A stretch of DNA of 64,000 nt from JAHDVS01 sp964370985. GTDB lineage: Bacteria; Actinomycetota; Thermoleophilia; Gaiellales; Gaiellaceae. Both the position numbers and the translations under genes were made by a program. How positions within the stretch are numbered: position 1 is the first letter of the stretch; each line of letters opens with the position of its first letter. The notes under the pieces are model-generated. The model had not been told where the DNA came from. It saw only the letters and a list, made by a program, of their open reading frames with translations, and made no database searches. The stretch lies in contig CAYJLE010000001.1 in assembly GCA_964370985.1 (NCBI GenBank), positions 124,001-188,000 on the forward strand, read 5' to 3'. Positions 32,334-39,684 of the stretch are shown here, one piece after another.

Positions 32334-33596
32334 CTAACCGAGCTCCTGCTCGACGAGAGACGCCATCCTAGCACAGAGCTTTTTCGCCTCCGAAGCCGTT
32401 TCGGCCTCCGCCAGGATGCGCACCAGGGGCTCCGTTCCCGAGGGTCGAACGAGCACACGGGCACGACCGTCGAGGGACTCGTTCAGGGCCGCGGCCCGGG
32501 CGAGCAGAGCCGGTGGAAGCACCCTCGAGCGAACTGCGATGTTGCGCTTCTCCTGAGGCAGGCGAGACATCACCGCCACCGCGCCCGAGAGGGTCGAGCC
32601 GCTGTCGACGAGGGCCGAGCAGAGCAGCAGCGCGGCTGCCAGGCCGTCTCCGGTGACATGCCCGTTCAGGTAGATCACGTGCCCCGACTGCTCGCCGCCG
32701 AGCACGCCCCCCTCCCGACGCAGCGCCTCGAGCACGTAGCGGTCGCCGACGTCCGCCGTCACGACCCTCACGCCCCGCTCGGCCATCAGCCGGTGGAAGC
32801 CCAGGTTCGTCATCACCGTGACCGCCACGAGCTCGACCCCGAGGTGGAGCGCCAGCACGGCGAGGATCTGGTCGCCGTCCACCTCCGCCCCGTCGGCGTC
32901 GACCGCGAGCATCCGGTCGCCGTCGCCGTCGAACGCAACACCCAGGTCGAGCCGGTGCTCGCGGACGCAGCGCGACAGCAGCGCCAGGTCGGTCGCGCCG
33001 CAGCCCTCGTTGATGTTCGCGCCGTCCGGACTGTCGCCGATCGCAACCACTCCGGCCCCCAGCCGCTCGAGCACCGCAGGCGCGATCCCCGCCAGCGCGC
33101 CGTTCGCGCAGTCGACCGCCACCCTCAGCCCGTCGAGGGGCCTGCCGAAGCGCTCCACGACCAGGTCGGCGTAGCGGCGCGCGAGCCCGTCGACGGCGGT
33201 CACCGCCCCGGCAGCAAGACCGGCGCCGTCCAGCAGCGCCTCGACGTCCTCCTCCTGCTCGTCCGTCAGCTTCGTCCCGGCCGCGAAGAGCTTGACGCCG
33301 TTGTACTCGGCCGGGTTGTGGGAGGCCGACACGACCGCGCCGGCGCCGTCAGCGAGGAGCGCCACGGCCGGTGTCGGCAGCACTCCGCCGAGCGCGACGT
33401 CCGACCCGCCCGCGGCAAGACCCTCCGCCAGCGCCCGCTCGAGCGAGACGCCCGATGCTCGCGTGTCACGCCCGACCAGCACCGGCGCGCCGCCGCACCA
33501 CCGGGCGAACGCCGATCCGAGCCGCGCCACGAGCTCCTCCGTCAGCTCCCGGCCGTAGACGCCGCGAACCCCGTCGGTGCCGAAGTAGCGTCGCAA
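32334..33596 (-). CDS. glmM: Phosphoglucosamine mutase
   Basis: GlmM converts glucosamine-6-phosphate to glucosamine-1-phosphate. The 420-residue product has the phosphoserine S92 in VSASHNPAEYNG, the metal loop AFDGDGDRML, the sugar-specificity loop GGEQSGHVIY and the phosphate-binding end RPSGTEPLVRI. The start is TTG 33596 (MRRYFGTDGVRG), with a TAGGCT element 9 nt upstream. It is followed by glmS, so the two consecutive enzymes are encoded together. Confidence 0.95.
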   Translation of the reverse strand: MRRYFGTDGVRGVYGRELTEELVARLGSAFARWCGGAPVLVGRDTRASGVSLERALAEGLAAGGSDVALGGVLPTPAVALLADGAGAVVSASHNPAEYNGVKLFAAGTKLTDEQEEDVEALLDGAGLAAGAVTAVDGLARRYADLVVERFGRPLDGLRVAVDCANGALAGIAPAVLERLGAGVVAIGDSPDGANINEGCGATDLALLSRCVREHRLDLGVAFDGDGDRMLAVDADGAEVDGDQILAVLALHLGVELVAVTVMTNLGFHRLMAERGVRVVTADVGDRYVLEALRREGGVLGGEQSGHVIYLNGHVTGDGLAAALLLCSALVDSGSTLSGAVAVMSRLPQEKRNIAVRSRVLPPALLARAAALNESLDGRARVLVRPSGTEPLVRILAEAETASEAKKLCARMASLVEQELG

Positions 33597-33621
33597 AGCC
33601 CGTGCAGCCTACCCGCAAGTC

Positions 33622-33716
33622 GTAGGGGCCGGACCTGTCCGGCCCGGGACATGTCCAGCCCGGGACCTGTCCAGCCCGCGGACCTCGTAGAGGGCGGGTC
33701 AGGACCCGCCCCTACA
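33622..33716. repeat. Cluster of intergenic palindromes between rpsI and glmM (copies 3 and 4)
   Basis: Copy 3 is GTAGGGGCCGGAC-CT-GTCCGGCCC (33622-33645, 9-bp perfect stem). Two tandem 16-mers follow (33645-33660 and 33661-33676, one difference), each containing GGACNTGTCC. Copy 4 (33692-33711) is GGGCGGGTC-AG-GACCCGCCC, followed by CCTACAC, the reverse complement of the GTGTAGG flank of copy 1. Confidence 0.65.
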
Positions 33717-33718
33717 CG

Positions 33719-33757
33719 TTCTCGAAGCGCTAGGGCTACGCCCTAGCGCTTCGAGAA
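33719..33757 (-). terminator. 18-bp perfect hairpin overlapping the end of rpsI
   Basis: TTCTCGAAGCGCTAGGGC (33719-33736) and GCCCTAGCGCTTCGAGAA (33740-33757) pair without mismatch around a 3-nt loop. The arm on the rpsI side contains the last four codons (Phe-Ser-Lys-Arg) and the TAG. It should be a strong terminator or 3'-end protector, although no U-tract follows. Confidence 0.8.
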
Positions 33758-34138
33758 CTGCGGCCGCTTGCGGGCCTTCTTGAGGCCGGCCTTCTTGCGC
33801 TCGACCTGCCGGGCGTCGCGGGTGAGGAACCCCTCGCGCTTCAGCGACACGCGCAGAGTCGGGTCGGCCTCCACGAGCGCGCGCGCGATCCCGTGGCGCA
33901 GAGCCCCGGCCTGACCGGAGACACCGCCGCCGTGCAGGCGCACACGCAGGTCGAAGCGCCCCTCGACGCCGGCGACCCTGAGCGGCGCGGTAGCGAGCGT
34001 CCGCAGCGCCTCCCGGGGGAAGTACTCCTCGAGCTTGCGCCCGTTGACCCACGTCGCGCCGTCGCCAGGGCGCAGGATCACCCGGGCCACCGACGTCTTG
34101 CGCTTGCCCGTGCCACGGTACTGCGCGATCTCGCTCAC
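33743..34138 (-). CDS. rpsI: 30S ribosomal protein S9
   Basis: The 131-residue product is complete: YRGTGKRKTSVARVIL at the start, VNGRKLEEYFPREAL, GGGVSGQAGALRHGIARAL, and the C-terminal KKARKRPQFSKR whose last Arg reaches the P-site tRNA. GTG 34138 overlaps the stop of rplM by 4 bp. The final codons form one arm of a perfect terminator hairpin. Confidence 0.98.
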   Translation of the reverse strand: MSEIAQYRGTGKRKTSVARVILRPGDGATWVNGRKLEEYFPREALRTLATAPLRVAGVEGRFDLRVRLHGGGVSGQAGALRHGIARALVEADPTLRVSLKREGFLTRDARQVERKKAGLKKARKRPQFSKR

Positions 34139-34587
34139 TCTGCCTTTGCCCTCCGCGTCGTGCCGGGAAGCACAACCGGCTGCTGCGCCCCGTGTGGATG
34201 CTCCGGACCCGCGTAGATCTTCAGCTTGCCGAGCTGGGCGCGGCCGAGCCGGGTTCGCGGAACCATGCCCTTGACAGCCTTGCGCAGCACCTCCGTCGGG
34301 CGCCGCTCGAGCTCGTCCGCGAGCGACCTCGAGCGCAGACCGCCGGGGTAGCCGGAGTGGCGGTAGTACTGCTTCTGCTCGAGCTTCTTCCCGGTCACGA
34401 CGATCTTCTCGGCGTTGACGACGACGACGAAGTCGCCGGTGTCAACGTGCGGCGTATAGCCCGGCTTGCGCTTGCCCCGCAGGGTGTCGGCGATGCGCGT
34501 GGCGAGACGTCCGAGGGTCTCGCCCTCGGCATCCACGACGTACCAGCGCCGCTCGACGTCTGCCGCCTTCGCGTTCCAGGTTTTCAT
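34135..34587 (-). CDS. rplM: 50S ribosomal protein L13
   Basis: The 150-residue product starts MKTWNAKAADVERRWYVVDA and contains LGRLATRIADTLRGK, GDFVVVVNAEKI and YRHSGYPGGL. The C-terminal part is LRKAVKGMVPRTRLGR. ATG 34587 is chosen over an upstream frame because it gives the conserved MKTW start. The rplM-rpsI pair is the standard bacterial operon. Confidence 0.98.
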   Translation of the reverse strand: MKTWNAKAADVERRWYVVDAEGETLGRLATRIADTLRGKRKPGYTPHVDTGDFVVVVNAEKIVVTGKKLEQKQYYRHSGYPGGLRSRSLADELERRPTEVLRKAVKGMVPRTRLGRAQLGKLKIYAGPEHPHGAQQPVVLPGTTRRAKAE

Positions 34588-34629
34588 AGGCTCAGAAAAA
34601 GCGGCGGACCACGCGCCCGCCGATCGCGG

Positions 34630-34635
34630 ATTGTA
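34630..34635 (-). promoter_or_regulatory. -10 element TACAAT for rplM-rpsI
   Basis: TACAAT on the minus strand lies 42 nt before ATG 34587 and is the best -10 match in the 140-bp region between rplM and the divergent PH-domain gene. It would give a leader of about 35 nt. Confidence 0.45.
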
Positions 34636-34727
34636 GCAGCCTCTCGCGCACACGCGCGGGCGGCGTGGCGCCACGTCCAGCCGCGCCGCGCCGTAGCCTA
34701 CGCACGTCGACCCAAAGGAGGATCGCG

Positions 34728-35153
34728 GTGGCCCGCTGGCAGCTCCAGGACGGCGAGACGGAGATCATGAGCGTCAAGCCGTCCATGACCAAGCTCTTGC
34801 TCATGCTCCTCGTCACGCTCGGCCTCTACCTACCCTGGTTCCTCGTCCGGCTCGTCCAGAACCGGTTCACGAAGTGGGTGGTCACGAACCGCCGCCTGCT
34901 CAGCATGCGCGGCGTCTTCAGCCAGGTGACCGTGTCCACCGGCCTCGAGCGGATCCAGGACGTCCAGTACGTGCGCACGTTCTGGGATCGCATCATCGGC
35001 ACCGGCTCGCTCGAGGTCGAGTCGGCGTCCGAGGGCGAGCCGGTCAGAATCGGCTTCGTCCGCCAGGACGCCGAGTTCCGCGACGCGCTGATGGAGGCGA
35101 TCGACGCCCGCCAGCAGGAGCTGCGCGAGCGCGCCGGCCAGAGCGGGCTGTAG
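34728..35153 (+). CDS. Membrane-anchored bacterial PH-domain protein (YdbT/bPH2-like)
   Basis: The 141-residue product has a hydrophobic hairpin (LLLMLLVTLGLYLPWFLVRL). A bPH2-type domain follows, with TNRRLLSMRGVFSQVTVSTGLERIQDVQYV and GSLEVESAS. Such proteins sit at the inner membrane and are of unclear function. GTG 34728 is fixed by a near-perfect Shine-Dalgarno AAAGGAGGAT (34714-34723), and TAGCCT at 34694 is a plausible -10. The next gene starts 9 bp downstream. Confidence 0.8.
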   Translation: MARWQLQDGETEIMSVKPSMTKLLLMLLVTLGLYLPWFLVRLVQNRFTKWVVTNRRLLSMRGVFSQVTVSTGLERIQDVQYVRTFWDRIIGTGSLEVESASEGEPVRIGFVRQDAEFRDALMEAIDARQQELRERAGQSGL

Positions 35154-35162
35154 GGCGCGGCG

Positions 35163-36509
35163 GTGCAGGAGCCCAGCCCGAGCAGCCGCTACGAGTCCGC
35201 GGCGGCTCTGCGCGCCGCCACCGAGCGTCACGTCGTCAAGTCGATGGGGGACGAGCCGATCCCCGTCGTCGAGGCGAAGGGCGTCCACGTCAAGGCACTC
35301 GACGGCCGCGAGTACCTCGACGCGATCTCCGGGGAATGGGTGCTGAACCTCGGCTACGGACACCCGGCAATCCGCCGGGCCGTCGACGAGCAGCTCGACC
35401 GGGTCGAGTACGTGACGCCGGTCTTCGACTCCGAGCCGAGGACGAGGCTCGCCGAGAAGCTCGCGGAGATCACGCCCGGCCGGCTCGAGAAGACGCTGTA
35501 CGCGCTGTCGGGCGGCGGCGCGGTCGAGGGGGCCATGCGCCTGGCGATGCGGGGGACGAGCGGCAGCGACTTCGTCTGCTTCGACGGCGGCTTCCACGGC
35601 CGCACGTTCGCGACAACGGCGCTCTCCTACGTGTACCCGGCGATGCTGGAGGGCTCGAACCGGGGCACCGACCGCTACCTGACCCGGCAGATCCGCCTGC
35701 CCGCCTTCAACTGCTACCGCTGCCCGCTCAGACTCGCGCGGGAAAGCTGCGGACTCGCGTGCGCGGATCTCGTCGACCACGCGCTCGAACGGGCCCACAC
35801 GCATGGTCCGGCGGGCGTCGTCGTCGAGCCGGTCCAGGCAAACGGCGGCATCGTCCCGGCCCCGGACGGCTTCCTGCCGCGCCTCCAGGAGATCTGCCGC
35901 GCGCGCCAGGTGCCGCTGATCGCCGACGAGGTGCAGTCCGCGTTCTGCCGCTGCGGCCCGATGTTCGCCTCGCAGCACTACCGGATCGAGCCGGACCTGA
36001 TCGTGCTCGGGAAGTCGATCGGGGGCGGCTTCCCGCTGGCCGCCACGGTCGCCACCCCCGAGTACTCGACGCTCGCGCCGTGGGAGTACGGCTTCACGCA
36101 GATGGGCCACCCGATCTCCTGCACCGCCTCGCTGGCGATGATCCGCGTCATGGAGGAGGAGCGGCTCGACGAGAATGCGACCCGCGTCGGGACGCTGATG
36201 ACGGCCCGGCTGTGCGAGCTCCAGGAGCGCTCCCGCCTGATCGGCGATGTCCGGGGGCCCGGCCTGATGATCGGCGTCGAGCTCGTCCGCGACCGCGAGA
36301 CGAAGGAGCCCGCGAACGAGGAGGCAGTGGCCGTGATGGAGGCCGCACTCGAGCGGGGGCTGATGCTCGGGCGCTCCGGGCCGGTGTTCGGGGCGCACGG
36401 CAACGTGATCAAGCTGAAGCCGGCCGTGAACGTGACCGAGGCGGAGGCCGAGGCGATAGCCGAGCGGTTCGCGGCCGCCCTCGAGGACGTCGAGCGGGCG
36501 CTGCGCTGA
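35163..36509 (+). CDS. Class III PLP aminotransferase (GABA/acetylornithine type)
   Basis: The 448-residue product is a fold-type I, class III aminotransferase: YLDAISGEWVLNLGYGHP, the PLP phosphate loop SGGGAVEGAMRLA, FHGRTFATTALS, EPVQANGGI with IADEVQSAF, and the PLP lysine K284 in VLGKSIGGGFPL. It carries a cysteine set C184-x2-C187 and C196-x3-C200. A CxxC in the same region binds an iron-sulfur cluster in mammalian GABA transaminase, so a cluster is possible here. The amino donor and acceptor are unknown. Two sugar-type genes overlap downstream. Confidence 0.88.
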   Translation: MQEPSPSSRYESAAALRAATERHVVKSMGDEPIPVVEAKGVHVKALDGREYLDAISGEWVLNLGYGHPAIRRAVDEQLDRVEYVTPVFDSEPRTRLAEKLAEITPGRLEKTLYALSGGGAVEGAMRLAMRGTSGSDFVCFDGGFHGRTFATTALSYVYPAMLEGSNRGTDRYLTRQIRLPAFNCYRCPLRLARESCGLACADLVDHALERAHTHGPAGVVVEPVQANGGIVPAPDGFLPRLQEICRARQVPLIADEVQSAFCRCGPMFASQHYRIEPDLIVLGKSIGGGFPLAATVATPEYSTLAPWEYGFTQMGHPISCTASLAMIRVMEEERLDENATRVGTLMTARLCELQERSRLIGDVRGPGLMIGVELVRDRETKEPANEEAVAVMEAALERGLMLGRSGPVFGAHGNVIKLKPAVNVTEAEAEAIAERFAAALEDVERALR

Positions 36510-37291
36510 ACCGGATCGGCTTCATCGCGGCGCTCGACTTCGAGAGCCAGCCCGCAGCAAGCGTGTCCGCGGCGCTGCTCGCAGCCGGCTACGACTCGGT
36601 CGAGTGGACACCGGCGCACCTCGACGATCTGCTCGCCCCCTGCCACGCGATCGCCTGCCAGCAGGATCTCGTCACCGACCCGGAGGGAGGCCTCGAGCGG
36701 ACGAAGCGGGCACTCGAGCGCGCCCACGAGGCGCAGATCGGGATCGTCGACGTCGTCACCGGCCCGAACCTGCGGGAGCCCGGCGCCGCCGCCCGCGACG
36801 ACGAGGCGGCCTGGAGCGCCGCGCTGCGCGCCCTCGAGGCCGCGTGCGCGTACGCCGAGCCGCTCGGCGTCTCGGTCTGCCTCGAGCCCTGCTGGGGCAC
36901 GCTCGCCCACGACGCGGCGACAGCCCGCCGGGCGCTGGCCGCCGTGCCCTGCGCTGTCACGTTCGACCCGAGCCACTTCGTGCTCACGGACGACGACATC
37001 CCCTCGCTCGTTCGCGAGTGGGCGCCCCGGATCCGCCACGTCCACCTGAAGGACGCCTTCGGCCGGCTCGGGCGCGAGGGCGAGGACTTCCACTTCTGCC
37101 TGCTCGGGGAGGGCAGGGTGCCCTGGCCCGAGCTCCGCTCGGCGCTCGAAGCCGCCGGCTACCGGGGGCCATTGACCGTCGAGTTCGAGGCCTACCGCTA
37201 CTACGAGACCGTGCTCGGGCGCGACCCGGCGGCCGCGGCCGGGCTCGCCCGCGCGCAGGTCAGAGCCCTGCTCGAAGCTCCGCAGGCGTGA
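36506..37291 (+). CDS. TIM-barrel sugar-phosphate isomerase/epimerase, with a CTG start
   Basis: The 261-residue product matches AP_endonuc_2-type xylose-isomerase-like TIM barrels: NRIGFIAALDFES as first strand, GYDSVEWTP, VSVCLEPCWGTL (metal Glu), CAVTFDPSHFVL, HVHLKDAFG and LTVEFEAYRY. There is no ATG, GTG or TTG before the first strand. The frame opens with CTG at 36506, which overlaps the upstream TGA as CTGA. The next usual start, a GTG 19 codons in, would delete strand one. Its TGA overlaps the GTG of the next gene. Confidence 0.78.
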   Translation: MNRIGFIAALDFESQPAASVSAALLAAGYDSVEWTPAHLDDLLAPCHAIACQQDLVTDPEGGLERTKRALERAHEAQIGIVDVVTGPNLREPGAAARDDEAAWSAALRALEAACAYAEPLGVSVCLEPCWGTLAHDAATARRALAAVPCAVTFDPSHFVLTDDDIPSLVREWAPRIRHVHLKDAFGRLGREGEDFHFCLLGEGRVPWPELRSALEAAGYRGPLTVEFEAYRYYETVLGRDPAAAAGLARAQVRALLEAPQA

Positions 37292-38277
37292 TCGGCGTCG
37301 GCCTGATCGGGCTCGGCGAGATCGGCCAGGTGCACCTGGACGCGCTTCGCAGCGCCCCCGGGGGCGAGCTCGTGGCCGTCTGCGACCTCGACCGCGGCCT
37401 GCTCGACGCCGCCGGGCCCGGGCCGCGGGCGTATGCGGAGGCGAGCGAGCTGATCGCCGACCCACGCGTCGACGCCGTCGACGTCTGCCTCCCCCACCAC
37501 CTCCACGCCCCGGTCGCGCTCGCGGCGCTCGCGGCGGGCAAGCACGTGCTCCTCGAGAAGCCGCTCGCCCGCTCTACCGCGGAGTGCGACGAGATCCTCG
37601 CCGCAGCGGCCGCCGCCGGGCGTACGGTCGGCGTCTCCCACAACCAGCTCCTGTTCGAGCCGCACAGGCGCCTCGCCGGGATGATTGCGGCCGGAGAGCT
37701 CGGCGAGGTCAGGCTCCTGCGCGCTCACCTCGCGATCGGCGGCAAGTACGGCGCCTGGCGGGCGCGGCCCGAGCTGGCCGGCGGCGGTCTTCTCTCGGAC
37801 GCGGGCGTCCACCGCGTCTACGTGCTGCGCCAGCTCGGCGGGGAGGTCGCGGCCGTGAGCGCGTCCATGGACGCGCCCGGCGCGGAAGGCCTGCTCGCCG
37901 TCACCTTCGAGCTCGAGTCGGGGGCGCTCGGCGTGATCGACGCCTGCTATCACGCGCCCGCCGGCGTATTCGACGACCGGGTCGAGGTCGCCGGCACGGC
38001 CGGGCTGGCCAGGGTCGGCGGCTGCGAGGCGTTCTTCGAGCGCTTCGCGCACGGGCCACAGCTCGAGCTCTGGCGGGACGGCACCTGGCGGCAGGTCGAC
38101 GTCGAGGATGGCTGGCACGAGTCGGTCGTCCGCTCCGTGCGGGGGTTCATCGTTGCCGTCGCCAGCGGCCGTGAGCCGCCCGTGCCCGGCGTCGAGGGTC
38201 GGCGGGTGGTCGAGCTGATCGAGGCCGCCTACGCGAGCGCCCGCGAGGGCAGGCGGATCCCGACCCCGCCTAGCTGA
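37288..38277 (+). CDS. Gfo/Idh/MocA-family NAD(P)-dependent oxidoreductase
   Basis: The 329-residue product has the Rossmann motif GLIGLGEIGQVH, the EKP motif in VLLEKPLA (catalytic Lys), and the second-domain active-site region GGLLSDAGVHRVYVLRQLGG. Members oxidise or reduce sugars, inositols and aminosugars. With the preceding aminotransferase and epimerase it may form an aminosugar or cyclitol pathway; this is inference. It converges on the DUF1989 gene with an 8-bp overlap. Confidence 0.88.
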   Translation: MIGVGLIGLGEIGQVHLDALRSAPGGELVAVCDLDRGLLDAAGPGPRAYAEASELIADPRVDAVDVCLPHHLHAPVALAALAAGKHVLLEKPLARSTAECDEILAAAAAAGRTVGVSHNQLLFEPHRRLAGMIAAGELGEVRLLRAHLAIGGKYGAWRARPELAGGGLLSDAGVHRVYVLRQLGGEVAAVSASMDAPGAEGLLAVTFELESGALGVIDACYHAPAGVFDDRVEVAGTAGLARVGGCEAFFERFAHGPQLELWRDGTWRQVDVEDGWHESVVRSVRGFIVAVASGREPPVPGVEGRRVVELIEAAYASAREGRRIPTPPS

Positions 38278-38830
38278 CCTCGATCCCGAGCACTCCCGGC
38301 TCGGCGCCCGGGATCCCGTCGTCGGGGCAGGCGCTGATCGCGACGGCGCAGGCCCGCGCGGCCCGGAACGCTGCACGCGCGCCCGGGCGCGCGCACACGC
38401 CCTCCCAGCCGTGCAGGGCGGCGGGCTCGACCCTCGGCTCGCTGCCGAACACGGAGACGACGCCACCGAGGCTCGCCCGGGGCAAGCCGAGCGCCTCGGC
38501 GATCAGGTCGCGGCAGCCCGACCGCCCGTCCGGGTAGAGCTCGCGCCAACAGCCCGGGTAGGTGGCGTCGACCTCCCCGAGTGCAGGCTCCCACTCGACC
38601 ACGAGCAGCGGGTCGCCGTCGCCGTCGACGAGCGCGTCGCCCGACTCGAGGCTGAGCGCGAGCGACGGGCGCCCGAACCGCCGCCAGCCGGCGACGTTGC
38701 GCGTCATCGCCTGGTGGAACCCCTCCGGGCAGAGGTCGAACAGCTGCCGGCCGGCGAGCACCGTGATGGTCAAGAGCGTTCCGGGCTCGACGCGAACGAG
38801 GGTGCCCCCGCCGAACGGGAGCTCGATCAC
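38270..38830 (-). CDS. DUF1989 (urea-carboxylase-associated-like) protein, short form
   Basis: The 186-residue product resembles DUF1989 proteins. VRVEPGTLLTITVLAGRQLFDLCPEGF parallels the GQQVxDLVAF region of the family, and LALSLESGDALVDGDG and LIAEALGL occupy expected positions. It is the last gene of the minus-strand catabolic operon; a second, more typical DUF1989 protein lies at 47166-47786. DUF1989 genes often accompany urea, allophanate or pyrimidine breakdown. The exact activity is unknown. GTG 38830 overlaps the nitrilase stop. Confidence 0.55.
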   Translation of the reverse strand: MIELPFGGGTLVRVEPGTLLTITVLAGRQLFDLCPEGFHQAMTRNVAGWRRFGRPSLALSLESGDALVDGDGDPLLVVEWEPALGEVDATYPGCWRELYPDGRSGCRDLIAEALGLPRASLGGVVSVFGSEPRVEPAALHGWEGVCARPGARAAFRAARACAVAISACPDDGIPGAEPGVLGIEVS

Positions 38831-39684
38831 GCCCGGCGCTCCCTGAGCGCCGCGAGCTCCTCCAGCAGAAGCTCCTCCGGCAGCGCCCGCAGGAGGCCGG
38901 GCAGCGTCGCGTAGCGCTTGAGGGTGGTCAGCTCGTCGTCGGCGGCGCGCAGCACGTCCAGCCTGTCGAGGTCGAGGTCGGCGACGAGGACGCCGCACGA
39001 GTCGAGCGAGCCGAGGTCGCGTTCCGGTGCGAACACCGCCGCCATCCCCCGCTCGACGGCGAGGACGTTGACGGAGCAGGCCGTGTAGCACACGTTCTCG
39101 GCCGCCCGGGCTCCGATCACGCGCAGCCAGACGTCGTGCAGCTCCTGGACGATCGCGCCGGTCGGGCACAGGACGAGGTCGGCGCCGCGCAGCGCGAGCG
39201 CCCGCACCGTCTCGGGGAACCAGGCCTCCCAGCAGATCGCGGCGCCGACCCTGAACTCGCCGAGGTCGAGGACCGGGCGGCCCGAGCCGGGCAGCGAGCT
39301 CTCGCCGATCGCGGGCAGCACCTTGTCCTGCGCGACGAGCTGGCCGGTCGGGCCGTCGGCGAGCAGGTAGGTGTTGCGCGCGCCCCCCGGGACGGGGCGC
39401 AGCGCGCCGAAGCAGACGCACGTGCCTGTCCTCGCCGCGACGTCGCGCAGCGCCTCCGAGACGTCAGCGAAGGAGAGGTCGCTGCCCTCGCCGGACGGCC
39501 CCGGGAACAGCTCCGGGAACGCGACGAGGCGGGCGCCGGCGGCAGCCGCCTCGCGCACGTGCTCGACGGCGCGCGCAAGGTTCGCCGACTCGGGCCCGTC
39601 GGGACAGAAGTCGATCGCGCCCGCCAGCGAGGCGATCGATGACCGGGGCTGGACGACCGCGATCCGGACGGAGCCGCGGCTCAC
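38827..39684 (-). CDS. Nitrilase-superfamily carbon-nitrogen hydrolase
   Basis: The 285-residue product has the Glu-Lys-Cys triad: E58 in VAFPELFPG, K121 in QDKVLPAIGE and C151 in AAICWEAWFPE. Typical substrates in this superfamily are amides, nitriles and N-carbamoyl amino acids. The nucleophile context CWE..FPE points to an amidase rather than a nitrilase; this is inference. GTG 39684 overlaps the methyltransferase stop (GTGA). It could hydrolyse a linear amide released by the ring-opening enzymes of the operon. Confidence 0.88.
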   Translation of the reverse strand: MSRGSVRIAVVQPRSSIASLAGAIDFCPDGPESANLARAVEHVREAAAAGARLVAFPELFPGPSGEGSDLSFADVSEALRDVAARTGTCVCFGALRPVPGGARNTYLLADGPTGQLVAQDKVLPAIGESSLPGSGRPVLDLGEFRVGAAICWEAWFPETVRALALRGADLVLCPTGAIVQELHDVWLRVIGARAAENVCYTACSVNVLAVERGMAAVFAPERDLGSLDSCGVLVADLDLDRLDVLRAADDELTTLKRYATLPGLLRALPEELLLEELAALRERRA

